Counted from the stretch's first letter, positions 1 through 11,322 are shown. The stretch is DNA of 64,000 nucleotides from Capra hircus (GCF_001704415.2 NC_030817.1:35847550-35911549); one strand, 5' to 3'. Translations and numbers: made by a program. Notes: generated by a model from the letters alone, not told the origin.

Positions 1-324
1 TTAAAATAGTCTCCCCTGACAGCCACCCACCTGCCTACCCTAATGACATTCTGTTACTCAACTAACTAGGCCAGTTGTTCTATAGAGCCTCTCAGTTGCT
101 GGATTTGCTCTCCATCCAGTCTTTGGATTTTTCTATATACTAGATTCGATCTAAAACTTCTTAAGTTTAAGGTTAAAAACATATTTGAATAGAGTAGTTC
201 ATTGGGGTGCTGAGAACTCTGTCTTCCATCATATCAGGAGGCATATATGGTCTGGTAGTTCCACAATTAATGATGCTAGGCTGTGACAGCAGGGTTCAGG
301 ATTTTAAAAAATGAGGGAACATGT

Positions 325-470
325 GAGCTCATCACTACCTTTTAAGTGAGAAAGTTAGGCCTAGGAAGCTGTGACTTGTCTGGGAAGACATAGGGAGTTA
401 GTGACTCGGCTGTGGCCAAACCCAGGGGCTTGACCCTGCTCTCCGTCTGTCTCCACTCTATGCTTTTGCC
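325..470 (-). mobile_element. MIR SINE remnant
   Basis: Diverged antisense MIR core: a stretch resembling the 'gaaactgaggcc...aagtaacttg...cacacag...aacccagg' signature is recognisable although worn. It lies in GCH1 intron 2 and predates the ruminant repeats. Confidence 0.5.
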
Positions 471-1025
471 TTCTGCTATGATCACCTCTGTGTCTGTGTT
501 CTTATTAGCTCTGTTTTTGAACATATTATTCAGTGATGATTGTCTAAAGTGGTCATGTAGATGATGGGATCTTAAGGAAGACTAAAAATTGTGCAAACAA
601 ATTATAGCTCTGCATATAAGTATGTAAATCTCTATGATACTTCTGTATCTTGGTTCTATGGGGAAGTTTCCACTCTAATTTTTCTTTGAAATACCCAGTG
701 TCCAGGTGCTACATAATTTTTTCTTTCTGCTGACCAGGAAGGCAATGAGTTGGTATTCTCAGACTCCCAAAGCGTAGCACCTATACTAGGACTAATGATT
801 AATTAGTCAGTAAAATGACTAATTACTGATTATTCAAGTGTACAGTAAATATTAGGTGAACAAATGCAACTAAGGCTGGCAGATTGTCATGCAAATGAAT
901 CAGTCATTTTATATTAGGTAAATTGATTGCCTGTAAATGATCATTTATTAATCTTTTTGGAGAACTTAATGTCCTCTCATACTTAACATTTGACTGAAAG
1001 ACAGGTAACATTTTCATACTAGATA

Positions 1026-1068
1026 TTAACCAGTGCTCTTTTTTTTTTTTTTTTAACCAGTGCTCTTT
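1026..1068 (-). repeat. 16-bp direct repeat flanking a T-run
   Basis: The 16-bp word ttaaccagtgctcttt occurs at 1026-1041 and 1053-1068 with only Ts between; the T-run is 16 long, 1039-1054. It looks like a target-site duplication around an insert consisting only of an antisense poly(A) tail. Slippage or a microhomology-mediated duplication could also produce it. Confidence 0.75.
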
Positions 1069-1708
1069 AAGATTATAGAAATGGCTTTGCTTTATAGTAG
1101 GTCCCACAAGAATTTAGGACTGAGGATTCTGGTTCATTCTGAGTCCCAACTGGTAACTGTGTCCTTTTTTCCCTGTCAGGAGGATGGTGTTCTCCAGCAG
1201 CTTAGAAATGGGGTTTCCCAGCATGACAAAGGGCATGGGTACCCTCTTTCTGTGCAACAGAGATCTGCAACAGGGTGGGATTCAAGGTGGGATTCCATGA
1301 TGTGTGGAATGGCAATATTTGTAGTTACAGTTTCAGCCATTTAAAGGAGGCTTTCTTAACTACATTTTAATGTTGCTGTGGGATAATTTGCACTTCCCTG
1401 AGAAAGTCTCTCTCAACAGAGGAAGGCTTTTAAGAATTGTATCCAGAGTTTAACTTCACCAGGAAATACCACGACCATACTTCAAGCTTGTCATTTTATT
1501 AATAATCATTCTTATTTCCCTTTTATTTCATTTATGTAATTTTTAATTACTTATGCAAGTGCTTCATTTTCTATCTCAAAGTACCTAGATGCTTTAGAAA
1601 TATGTTTGCATTATGCTGAACTACATAGTAAGTTACTGTATTGTTTCCTTTTATCACAGAGAAGTACTGTGTTTCACTTAGTTCATGATTTCTGTCTCTT
1701 CTCTGAAG

Positions 1709-1764
1709 GTCCATATCGGTTATCTTCCTAACAAGCAAGTTCTTGGCCTCAGCAAACTTGCTCG
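1709..1764 (+). CDS. GCH1: GTP cyclohydrolase 1, coding exon 3
   Basis: 56-nt exon reading VHIGYLPNKQVLGLSKLA plus two bases of an Arg codon that is finished by the next exon. It is preceded by ctctgaag (AG at 1707-1708) and followed by a consensus gtaagt donor at 1765. GCH1 converts GTP to 7,8-dihydroneopterin triphosphate, the first and rate-limiting step of tetrahydrobiopterin synthesis, as a cytosolic homodecamer. The peptide corresponds to roughly residues 152-170 of the 250-residue mammalian enzyme, just after the zinc-ligand Cys/His pair, which lies in an upstream exon outside the window. The reading frame is fixed by the joins to exons 4-6. I recognise the protein from its conserved sequence; exon numbering follows the human gene. 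Confidence 0.96.
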
Positions 1765-4629
1765 GTAAGTATGACTGTAGCGAATAAGAGGACAGGTTAA
1801 TAGGACCTGTTCCTACATGGTGAGAATCTTACCAAGCTTTGTCTACTGATCAATGTGGATCTCACTTGGGAGGCACATTCCAACTTTATGGTCGCAGAGA
1901 CACATATATAGACATATATATAGTCTGTCTAAGACAGACTTAGAGAGCCTGAAACACAGCTGCCCTTTTCTTTTCACTCCCCTGTCGGCCTGCCTTCCTT
2001 CTCCACCTCCCACCTGCTCAGCCTTGAAGCCTTACCTCAAGCTTTTCTCGGCAGAGCCTTCCTGACTGGAGAGGCCCTGAGGGTAAGTTCAGCTCAGCTC
2101 TCATTCTTTAAGGGTAGTTTAGCTAAGAGGGGTGAGAGAGAAAACCTGGGCAGAGGTGTAACTGCACTGCACTTTTGACTTTTAAACGAACCACCTTGGG
2201 CCTCAGCCTTGCTTTCCACTGTGCCTGGGTACCTCCATGCCTCTCTCTGGGTGCTGCAGGGCCAGTTGGTTCACTTCTGGTTCCTTTAACTCTTCAGATC
2301 CAAGACTGTGCCTTCGTTGACTTTTTCATTTTCTTTTTTCCCCCTCAGCTCTATTCTGAGATAATACTTACTCTCCTCTGTTTCTGTTTGTGCTACAATA
2401 TTTTTTTTCTCTCTTTATCCCGCGGGTTCAGGCCTTTACTCCCATTCTTAAGTTTTAGGAAAGAAGTGGTGATATACCAGCATGGTCGCCTGTGCTTAGC
2501 TAGAAGGGTTAGTGTTTATATATCTCTGATAGGAACAGTGAAATACTGGGGGCCAGACCTAAATACCCTTTTGTGTGTTTCCTTGTATTCCTGGGTGATG
2601 AGCAAATACTGGAAGGTGCGTGTATTGAAGGAGAGTTAAAATGAAGGAGTAGGTAATGAAATGCAGTAATTGACCTCCTCCTAAGAATAAACCAAGCTAA
2701 GTTTGGATAACTTGACTGAGGTGAAAGTGACCATATCAACATTGAAATAAACATACCTTTGTGACCAATCGACTATCCTGTGGCTCTGATGTGTTCCTGC
2801 TTCTTCTCTACTTACACGATCATGAAACGGTGGCCCAAATCCTTTCCAGTTCTGTGTTGGACTCTGTAAACACCACTCCAGCAGTCTGACACCTGCTCTC
2901 CACAGCTGTTCTTTTTACTTTGTTTTGACTTCCATGTTCTTACTTATTTCTTCTAGGGATTAAGGAGAAAGTAGGTAGAAGAGAGAAATTTAATTTCCCT
3001 AGTCTCTGACCTCATCCCTCAATCTCACAACCAGAAAGCGCTCCTTGATACCATGAAAGGGTGCTCTTAAATCATAACTATTTCTTTACTGCAGTCAGGC
3101 TCTTAATACAAATATGCAAGCATGTTGATGTCTTTCAGTGATCCGTATCCAATGGCAGTGCCAAGGAGTGGCTGAAAAATAGCACTGGTGGTGGTGGTAG
3201 GGTAATTTACCTTATAATTTCTGTTAGCAACCTCCTCCCCAGTAACTTACTCCCAAATGATAAAGTTATATCAACTAAATATATGTCTTTATTATAATTG
3301 GTTATGCTTACTGTTTTATAACACATAGTCTAAGTAAGTTCAGCGGGCTTGCTGTGCAAACATAGCATAGGCCCAGTTCCCTGGTATCCACTTTTCCAGC
3401 AAGATTGCCAGTCTTACATTTCATATAGAAATCCTTGCCCTGCTCCCACCTGTATTAGACTCTCTGTGTGTGAAAGGTGTAAAATAGATAGTTTTTATAC
3501 TATAAAAAGCCTGGCAGACCACACTAGGCTGTGGTCTTAATGTAAGCAGTCTTCTCTAGAAGACCTCACCATGTGTAGACCATGGGCAACACCTTATAAA
3601 AATGAGTGTGAGAGTGATCTAGTGAGGTCCTGGAAAGAGTGGTGACTTGAGGGTGGAAGAGAATAGCCTTTGGTTATTTCCTTTCCTAATGGGAGGAAAA
3701 GCTCTCCAATAATTAGGCTTTTATGAACAATACAAAGGAGTTAATTATTAGCATGGGGATTTGTTCTTACACGAATTGGATTAAAACGTAAGACACCAAA
3801 GAACTGCGAACTGAGTGTATATTAGTTTCAGATATTTTGTAGAGATTTTAAATAAAGGATCTATTAAATAAAACAGAAGGCTAAGATATTATCCAACTGC
3901 TTATTCCTTATAAGAAGTTGGGAATATTTAGGGCATGAAAAGGAATAAAGCTGGATGTCTTAGAAAATTTCACCGCTCATTTTAATCTTGTATGTGAAGT
4001 TTGTTATATGCTTGCCTTCAAATGAATGACCTTTCATTTCCAGGGAAGTCAAATATCAAACAGTAAAGCTTTAAGTAACAAGAAAATGCCAGAAGTAAGT
4101 TGATCTGGTTTAACCCTGGTAGAATTCTAGAGTAAATTTAGTTTGAATAGAAATTCCTTCTGTTGCTGAAAATACGTTGAACATGGTTTCGTTTTCTTGC
4201 TTTAGAATAATTGAGTGAACACAATTAGATCTTGAATATAGAATTGTAGTGCCTCACGTGGCTATGGTTCAGCTGCTGGGCAACTACTGTGAAAGGACAC
4301 TGTGCCAGTTACCGTGGTTGCTAGAGAGAAGTAGGACATGGCCACTACCCTCTAGGAGAGCCAGCAGGTGCCACAGGCTCGCCTGGTTAGCCCTGGGTGC
4401 AGAGGACCCACGGTGGCTGTGGCCTGGCAGGCTGGAGGAGTCCTGGGGTGGAGGGCTGAGCAGAGTTCTGAACAGAAGAGAAGTGCCTCTAGGTATAGTT
4501 AATGAATAACCAAAGGCAAATCAGAGGGTAGGAGCAAGGCATATTCCAGTGGATGGGCAGCAGGTCGATTGATCTAAGAGGTTCAGACTGGGAGATAGTT
4601 AACAACCTTAGATTAGATTACAAAGGGAA

Positions 4630-5580
4630 TGTTTTTATTTTCTCATTTTTCTCTTATAAAAGTAACATGCCAGTTAAACTTAAATACAAGTGAGTGAGTA
4701 AAGGGGAAACTTTTCTTTCCTATTTCCATTCCCCACTAGAGACCTTTCACTGTCCTTCTGGAAGATTCCAATGCAAACGTGTGGCCTTGAAACGACTCGC
4801 TAAATAAGACAGAAGGGGATCATGCCTTGCATTCACTACCACTTTAAAAAAAAACTTAAAATTCCTTGAAATTCCTTGGACATCTTTTAGTCTAAAAAGT
4901 CCAAGTTCCTTTTAATGGCCACATTGTATTTTTTAAAAATTAATTAATTACTTTTGGCAGAGCTGGGTCTGCACTTTGGCGAGGGAGGGCTACTCTCTCG
5001 TTGCGATGAGCAGACTCAGTAATTGTGTCACAGGGCCTTAGTTGCTCCATAACATGTGAAATTTTCCCGGACCAGGGATCAAACCCATGTTCCTTGCATT
5101 GGCAGGCAGATACTTAACCACTGCACCACCAGGGAAGTCCAGTATTTCTTTGATATAATTCACTTAACCAGCCTTTAAGCCTACAGCTTGAGACTTGTCA
5201 AAAATGGGGGGAAAAAAACTGTTGGTGAATACATTTTTATCTATTTCCATACTTTGAGTCTGTAAGATTAGAATAAGATTACTGGGTTGAGAGTAGCTAA
5301 ATTGTTTATATTACCAAATTGCTCTCCAGAAAAGATCGTACAAATCTGTACTCTGATAATAGGTTAGCGGCATGTGTTTCTCTACCATTTTGGCAACACT
5401 GGCAAACATTGAAGAGTCTGAAGTCCAAGCAAGATAAGTAAAAATTGGTACCTATTGTTTCAATTTGCACTTAGAGTGAGGTTGAATTTGTTCAGAAACT
5501 TCCTAATCTTAGTCTTTGCTAATTTTTCAAGTAGGTTGCTTGTCTTTTTATTACTGGTTTATATGCGCTTTCTGAATATT
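4630..5580 (-). mobile_element. old L1 (L1M) fragment
   Basis: Antisense L1M-like sequence, including the worn signatures for 'tactgggt..', 'ccaaattgctctccagaaa' and 'gttgaatttgttc'. It is interrupted by the CHR SINE at 4930-5140. Family assignment is by eye. Confidence 0.55.
4930..5140 (-). mobile_element. CHR-type tRNA-derived SINE
   Basis: Antisense copy of the long CHR SINE. It reads from an AT-rich tail through 'ggctactctctcgttgc', 'ccggaccagggatcaaaccc' (inverted B box) to 'ccaccagggaagtcc'. It splits the old L1 around it. A possible short duplication (gtattt) borders it. Confidence 0.8.
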
Positions 5581-5836
5581 AAAGCTGGGAATCATTTTCC
5601 AGGCTTATCATTTGTCTTGTTTTCTACTATCCTTTTTCACGAAGCTTAAAACTTGCATAGCCATAAATTCCTGTTTTGGGGGGTTATTTTTATGACCTTA
5701 TTTTTATATGTAGATCTTTGCTATATGTATTTTGGGGTGAGGAGTGAGGAGGAATCCCTCTCTTGCTGTTGTATGCTCACTGACCTCCTATACCACCCCT
5801 GGTTCCCTCACATCACCATGCTACCTGCTACCTGCG

Positions 5837-5873
5837 AAGTCACTTCAGTCGTGTCCAACTCTGTGCGACCCCA
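5837..5873 (-). mobile_element. Bov SINE, terminal fragment
   Basis: About 37 bp matching only the 'cagtcgtgtccaactctgtg' end of Bov-type SINEs, in antisense. No rest of the element is present next to it, so it is a severely 5'-truncated or deleted copy. Confidence 0.65.
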
Positions 5874-6445
5874 TGCTGCTTGCTGGCTATTCTTACTGAT
5901 GCTCTTGGGACCTTGATGTTCCTCCTGGATTATGTTTTAAATTCCTAACTCCTGTCCTCACATCTCTTAGGATCCTTAGCTCCGCTCTCATGTGCTGCTA
6001 GGATGTTCTTTGTCAAGTGTGGGTTTGACAGCGCTTCCCCTTCATAGCTCTATAGCTCTTAATAAAGTTCAAGCTTCTTACTTTAGTTAAGTCCCACCAT
6101 GACCTGGCTCTACTTCTTGCTGTTCTTTTCCTTTTTTCTCTAGCCACACTTGAGAATTTGCAGCCCGGTATCAAGTCTAGCTTGTTAAGTCAAATTATAT
6201 GAAGGCATCAGAAACACCTCTAAGATTTGCAAAGCTTAAATTATACCATCCATGGGTTCTTCCTGTAAAAGTATCACCAGATTACTTTCCCAGTTGCCGG
6301 AGGAGGAAGAGGAGATAAAGTATATCTACAGAGATACTTTATCTACAGAGATAAAGTATATATACAGTTATTATATATATTATTGTATATATTATATTGT
6401 AATACAGAGAGAAAGGGGGCCTAGCACAGATGTTATAAGACTAGT

Positions 6446-6650
6446 AAGTGTGTGCATGTTCAGTCATGTCTGACTCTTTCGCATCTCCATGGTCTGGTAG
6501 CCTGCCAGGCTCTTCTGTCCATGGACTCTCTAGCAAGAATATTGGAGTGGGTTGCCTTTCCTTTCTCCAGGGGATCTTCCCAACCCAGGGATCAAGCTCG
6601 CATTTCCTGCATTGGTAGGTGTGTTTCTTTCCACTGAGCCACCTGGCTCA
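6446..6650 (-). mobile_element. Bov-tA SINE
   Basis: Antisense Bov-tA: the 'cagtcatgtctgactcttt' end at the left, 'caagaatattggagtgggtt' in the middle, and the tRNA-related part with an inverted B box near 'cccagggatcaagctc' at the right. It is moderately diverged and starts a SINE cluster running to 7568. Confidence 0.85.
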
Positions 6651-6676
6651 TTGGATTAAATGTAGTATCCAACCCT

Positions 6677-6954
6677 GCTGCTGCTAAGCTGCTAAGTCAC
6701 TTTAGTCGTGTCCAACTCTGTGTGTCCCCACAGACGGCAGCCCACCAGGCTCCCCCGTCCCTGGGATTCTCCAGGCAAGAACACTGGACTGGGTTGCCAT
6801 TTCCTTCTCCAATGCATGAAAGTGAAAAGTGAAAGGGAAGTTGCTCAGTCGTGTCCAGCTCTTCGCGACCCCATGGACCGCAGCCTACCAGGCTCCTCTG
6901 TCCATGGGATTTTCCAGGCAAGAGTACTGGAGTGGGGTGCCATCGCCTTCTCCG
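6677..6954 (-). mobile_element. BovA2 dimeric SINE with target-site duplication
   Basis: Antisense dimer: a (CTG)n-like start, then two related monomers joined by 'gcatgaaagtgaaaagtgaa'. It is flanked by a perfect 12-bp target-site duplication, gtatccaaccct, at 6665-6676 and 6955-6966. Confidence 0.92.
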
Positions 6955-7077
6955 GTATCCAACCCTATCCCCCCTTTAAAAAGATAAAATGCTAATTAAA
7001 ATTAAGGCAAAATTTGTCAGAGGGGATAAAGTGGGTCCTCTTATTTTGAGAAGGTTGTATCATAAAAGTGGTAATGA

Positions 7078-7206
7078 GGACTTCCTGGTGGTCCAGTGGT
7101 TCAGACTCTGTGCTTCTAATGCAGGGGACATGGATTTGATCCTTAGTTGGGTAACTAGGATTCCACATGCTGTGTGGCTTGGCCAAAAAAGAAAAAAAGA
7201 AAAATT
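7078..7206 (+). mobile_element. CHR-type SINE
   Basis: Sense CHR SINE beginning 'cttcctggtggtccagtgg', with the B-box region 'ggatttgatcc' and an A-rich tail. A 14-bp duplication with two mismatches flanks it (7064-7077 and 7207-7220). Confidence 0.85.
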
Positions 7207-7329
7207 AAAAGTAGTCATGAATCTTTATCAAATGGAAACAAAACGTGAACTGGCTCAAATGCATAGAGCAACTGACAGACCTTAAGGAGTAGGAACATTA
7301 ATTACCTCCCAACTTTTGATATGGACAGA

Positions 7330-7449
7330 AGGATCTACTGGAGTGGGTAACCTTTCCCTTCTCCAGGGACTCGTCCCAACCCAGAGATCAAAGTCAGGTC
7401 TCCCACATTGCAGGCAGATTTTTTACCAGCTCAGCCACAGGGAAGCCCA
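7330..7449 (-). mobile_element. Bov-tA SINE fragment (tRNA-related half)
   Basis: Antisense fragment from 'ctggagtgggtaacc' to 'cagggaagccc'; the other half of the element is missing. It is the first of two such halves in tandem. Confidence 0.8.
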
Positions 7450-7568
7450 AGAATCCTGGAGTGGGTAGCTTATCCCTTCTCCAGAGGATCTTCCTGACCT
7501 AGGAATCGAACTGGGGTCTCCTGCATTGCAGGGAGATTCTTTACCAACTGAGCTATCAGGGAAGCCCT
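7450..7568 (-). mobile_element. Bov-tA SINE fragment, second in tandem
   Basis: Same antisense half-element as the one immediately upstream ('atcctggagtgggtagc' to 'cagggaagccc'). The two are clearly diverged, so either an old tandem duplication or a double insertion. Confidence 0.8.
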
Positions 7569-7573
7569 AAAAG

Positions 7574-7766
7574 ATATACCATCTCATCTCAATAGATGTA
7601 GAAAGCATTTGACAAAATTCCATGTCCATTCATGATAAAAACTCAGAGTACAAAGGCAATATACCTTATTGCTTTGTATAGTAAAGGCTATATATGAAGA
7701 AAAGGCTATGTATGACAAACCCGCAACTAGCATCTTACTCAATGGTGACAAGCTGAAAGCATGATC
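7574..7766 (+). mobile_element. L1 ORF2 fragment
   Basis: Sense L1 reverse-transcriptase region, recognisable from 'atctcaatagatgtagaaa' through the tract around 'gacaaacccgcaactagcat' to 'ggtgacaagctgaaagc'. It is truncated at both ends and broken by frameshifts. Confidence 0.7.
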
Positions 7767-7928
7767 TATCATAATTGCTTATAAGTTTAATAATTTTATC
7801 TGGAGATGAGAGGTTATATAACCAAACATATTCTTTAAAATTTTCTTAAAAACTTACTCATAGATTAAAGACAAAGATGGATGGGAATGAGCCAAGCATT
7901 AGAAAACCTAGATAAGCTAGTAACCATT

Positions 7929-8654
7929 CAGTTCAGTCACTCAGTCGTGTCCGACTCTTTGCAACCCCATGAATTGCAGCACGCCAGGCCTCCCTGTACA
8001 TCACCCATTCCCGGAGTTCACTCAGACTAATGTCCATCAAGTCGGTGATGCCATCCAGCCATCTCATCCTCTGTTGTCCCCTTCTCCTCCTGCCCCCAAT
8101 CTCTCTCGGCATCAGGGTCTTTTCCATTGAGTCAACTCTTCTCATGAGGTGGCCAGAGTACTGGAGTTTCAGCTTTAGCATTACTCCTTCCAAAGAACGC
8201 CCAGGACTGATCTCCTTTAGAATGGACTGGCTGGATCTCCTTGCAGTCCAAGGGACTCTCAAGAGTCTTCTCCAACACCACAGTTCAAAAGCATCAATTC
8301 TTTGGCACTCAGCTTTCTTCACAGTCCAACTCTCACATCCATACATGACCACAGGAAAAACCATAGCCTTGACTAGACAGACCTTTGTTGGCAAAGTAAT
8401 GTCTCTGCTTTTGAATATGCTATCTAGGTTGGTCATAACTTTCCTTCCAAGGAGTAAGCATCTTTTAATTTCATGGCTGCAATCACCATCTGCAGTGATT
8501 TTGGAGCCCCAGAAAATAGTCTGACACTTTCCACCATTTCTCCATCTATTTCCCATGAAGTGATGGGACCAGATGCCATGACCTTAGTTTTCTGAATGTT
8601 GAGCTTCAAGCCAACTTTTTCACTCTCCTCTTTCACTTTCATCAGGAGGCTTTT
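7929..8654 (-). mobile_element. BovB LINE, 5'-truncated, with target-site duplication
   Basis: 3' end of a BovB (RTE-clade) retrotransposon in antisense, 726 bp, bounded by a perfect 11-bp duplication tagtaaccatt (7918-7928 and 8655-8665). On the - strand it keeps an open frame of 207 codons (7933-8556) that reads the C-terminal part of the BovB polyprotein, with landmarks MYGCESWTVKKAE and RMRWLDGITD. A frameshift near 8515 separates it from the upstream part (8433-8642). It lacks the endonuclease and the catalytic reverse-transcriptase core, so it is inactive. Confidence 0.93.
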
Positions 8655-8814
8655 TAGTAACCATTAGGAAAAGTAAAATTAATATTGGAAGAGGGGTGGC
8701 AGAGAAGGGGTTAAACCTAGTTAGTGTAGTAGGCATTTTTTCAAACTTTTGAGTAACCACTGACTTTCATGGTAGTAATTCAAGAGTGTGAAAAAACCTA
8801 AAAAGCTGTATTAG

Positions 8815-9000
8815 ATGAAGCGGCCTGTGCCTGATAACAAAGCCTGACAAAGCTGTTTAATTATAGACTAATCTCAATTATGAGTGTAGTCATAAAAATC
8901 CTAACTATCAAAAAACTTTTATCATCCAAGGAGTTTTACTTTAAGAATACAAAAGTAGTTTAGATTAAAACTGAAAACTGTTGATTCCTGTAATATGGTA
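8815..9000 (+). mobile_element. L1-like fragment
   Basis: Worn L1 ORF2-like sequence ('ctgataacaaagcctgacaa', 'gactaatctcaattatgag'). It would lie upstream of the 7574-7766 piece in a complete L1 although it comes after it here, so it is a separate or rearranged copy. Confidence 0.4.
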
Positions 9001-9059
9001 AACTAGATTGCAATGATGTCTTGGTACGGCATACTTAGACTATACCTATAGCATATGAT

Positions 9060-9985
9060 ACAAGGTGTATCAACATTTCACTCATTGGGGGGAATATAAA
9101 GCAGGCATCTCTCATGGTGGTCAGTGGCCACAGGGTCCCACATTGCTCGTGGATGGCCACCTCAGGATTCCCCCAAAACTTTGCATTCCCCACCCACATT
9201 CCCTGATATCTCTGCATTTCGTGGTAGTTTCCTTGGCTTTGGCTGGCTTGGCAGTTGTTGGGCTGCACCCTGCAGGCCTGCAAGCCTTGCGATTGCCCAG
9301 CCTCAAGACCGAAGAACAAGCCCTGAAACGGCAACAGAGATATCAACAGTTTGGTGCACAGGGGAGCCTTATGAGTTCAAAGCAAGGTGCTGGAACAACA
9401 CCTCACTGTGCACAGCAGCCACCTTAGCTACTCGGAGAGAGTATAGAGGGAATTGATGTCAGGTTGGCTTATCAGTTACCAGGGAAACCAGCCACTGAGC
9501 GTTGGGCAAGCACAGAGGCAGTTACTGATTAAGCTCTGTAATTAAGAGAATTGGGTCATGTGAGAGAAGCAGGGCCTCATTGAGCAGACATCCAGAAAGC
9601 AAGACTACAGCCATCTTGAATGGCCTGACAATACACTAGATGATTATCTTTAATGCTGAGAAGACAGGGATTCAATATGTATTTCTTACTTGAAAAAGAA
9701 TGCACTAGGAATAAGAAATTATAAACTGTGGGTATAAGACCGCTGTTTGCCACATACTCGCACACACACACAGTAGACGTCAATAACAAGTGACGCTCTT
9801 TCAGCATGGTAGCCACTGTCAGCCAGCCACAGGCAGGCACCGTGCGTGGCAGAGAAAGGTAAGAGGCGCTCCTGTTAGACTGGCGGCCCACCTGTGGCTG
9901 CCTTCATTGGCTGTCACAAGTAACAGAGAAGCAAGTCGTCTGTTCTTGCCGAATGGCAGTTCTGTCTGAATGGCACAGCGGGGAA
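9060..9985. other. unclassified moderately GC-rich block, possible old LTR
   Basis: About 920 bp whose composition differs from the neighbouring AT-rich intron. It contains a short CA run near 9765 and a CRE-like gacgtcaa at 9776-9783. It has the feel of a ruminant LTR-type repeat, but I cannot identify terminal TG/CA ends, a poly(A) signal or a duplication with confidence. Small open frames here do not resemble known proteins. Confidence 0.3.
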
Positions 9986-10723
9986 AAGGGCTGTAACACA
10001 CCTTGTAGGTGAGCTGATCCTTAAATTGAGTCCAAATTCATGACTAAAAGGCCAAATTTTAGAGGAAAGATCCTTCACATGAGTTGCGATCCTCAAATGT
10101 GTAATTCTGTGGCTATCTCCATGTTTTACAGCCAGAGGAAAAGGTGTTGGAAGGGAATGGATCACTGGACAGACTGTTATAAGCTGAGATCAGGGGCTCA
10201 TGTCGGGCGGTTACTGTGTGCTTATGTATTATAAAGAGATGTCTGAAGAAGAAGTCCATTTAACTCTAATCTGATTATCCTAATAGGTTTAGTTGGTACA
10301 TAGTTGACGTTGGTCTGCTATTAATTAACAAATAGTCTTTATTTTTAGCTTGCGCTTTAAGCTCTGATTAAACAATATGATTAATTAGAACACTTGAGAC
10401 GTGGTCTAAAATTGATGATTTGGGAGCTTGAAAATTACTCACCTCTAATTGTTGTTTTTCCTCAGTGAATGTCTACACTTCATTCTTTCTGTCTTTGCAG
10501 ACTTAGGAAAGCACCTCTCTTCACTCTTCACAAGCACCACTCTTGTGGTTGGTGGTCTCCTTCAGACCTCCCTCTTCTCGTTTACTTGTATCCTTCTCCT
10601 CTAAGCATTTATCCACTGCCCACACCCTACAATTACTTCAATAAAGCAATTATTCTTTAGACTTATGGGGAAGGCTTCCAGTTTCACTTCAGTTGATAAT
10701 TAAAACAATTCTTTCTTTTCTAG

Positions 10724-10755
10724 GATTGTAGAAATCTACAGTAGAAGATTACAAG
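10724..10755 (+). CDS. GCH1: GTP cyclohydrolase 1, coding exon 4
   Basis: 32-nt exon. Its first base completes the Arg codon left open by exon 3; it then reads IVEIYSRRLQ and ends with the first base of a Val codon. The acceptor is cttttctag at 10715-10723 and the donor gtaact starts at 10756. Such a short exon depends entirely on splice-site context, and both sites look good. The peptide lies in the catalytic tunnelling-fold domain, at about residues 171-180. Confidence 0.95.
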
Positions 10756-10860
10756 GTAACTTTTAAAGTATTTTATTTACAGAAAATCATTTTTTATTAA
10801 GGGAAAAGTATTTTTTGTTCTTACTACAAGTGTAATATATATGTCTTGTAAAAATTAAGG

Positions 10861-11021
10861 GGATTCCCTGGCGGTCTAATGGTTAGCACTCGGTGCTTTC
10901 ACTGTGGTGACCCAGGTTCAATCCCTAATCAGAGAACTAAGATTCCCTCAGGCCGCATGGCATGGCATGGCATGGCGTGGCACACAATAAATAAATAAAA
11001 GAGTGGGGAAAAAAAAAAACC
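10861..11021 (+). mobile_element. CHR-type SINE with CATGG expansion
   Basis: Sense CHR SINE ('attccctggcggtctaatgg', B box near 'caggttcaatccc') ending in an A-rich tail. The region just before the tail carries several consecutive catgg/gcatg pentamers (about 10956-10980), apparently a small expansion. Confidence 0.82.
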
Positions 11022-11105
11022 ACCTTGTCGGGAATATAAACAGAAAGGGAAAGTCTACTATATTTCAGGCTTCCAGAAAAAATCATTGTATTTGCAGATT
11101 CCACC

Positions 11106-11322
11106 TTCCCTAATGGCTCAGAGGGTAAAGAATCTGCCTGTAATGCAGGAGACCTGGGTTCAGTTCCTGGGTCGGGAAGATCCCCTGGAGAAGGAAATAG
11201 CAACCCACTCCAGTATTCTTGTCTGGAAAATCCCATGGACAGAGGAGCCTGATGAGCTACAGTCCATGGGGTTGTGGAGAGTCGGACAAGACTGAGTGAC
11301 TAACACTTTCACTTTCATATTT
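11106..11322 (+). mobile_element. Bov-tA SINE
   Basis: Sense copy running from the tRNA-like head ('taatggctcagagggtaaag', B box 'gggttcagttcc') to the 'gagtcggacaagactgagtg' end. It is nearly complete and lies in GCH1 intron 4. Confidence 0.9.

Larger units (their letters stand above)
1..1708 (+). other. GCH1: GCH1 intron 2, 3' part
   Basis: This is the downstream part of the intron that precedes the exon at 1709; it ends in a pyrimidine-rich tract and AG at 1707-1708. It contains an old MIR remnant and a T-run flanked by direct repeats (listed separately). Otherwise I see AT-rich unique sequence and no coding signal. The intron number assumes the usual six-exon mammalian gene. Confidence 0.8.
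1765..10723 (+). other. GCH1: GCH1 intron 3
   Basis: 8,959-bp intron with a GT donor at 1765 and a tctag acceptor ending at 10723. From 1765 to about 4630 I see no recognisable repeat apart from a short GGT run near 3188 and a 19-bp palindrome at 1922-1940. From 4.6 to 8.7 kb it is filled with L1, CHR, Bov-tA/BovA2 and BovB insertions (listed separately). 8.67-10.7 kb holds an L1-like stretch near 8.8-9.0 kb and an unclassified block at about 9.06-9.98 kb. Confidence 0.93.

Noticed and set aside
8030..8524. 164-codon + strand open frame
   Set aside because: It is antisense to the BovB frame at 7933-8556. The same holds for the similar frame at 19686-20201.
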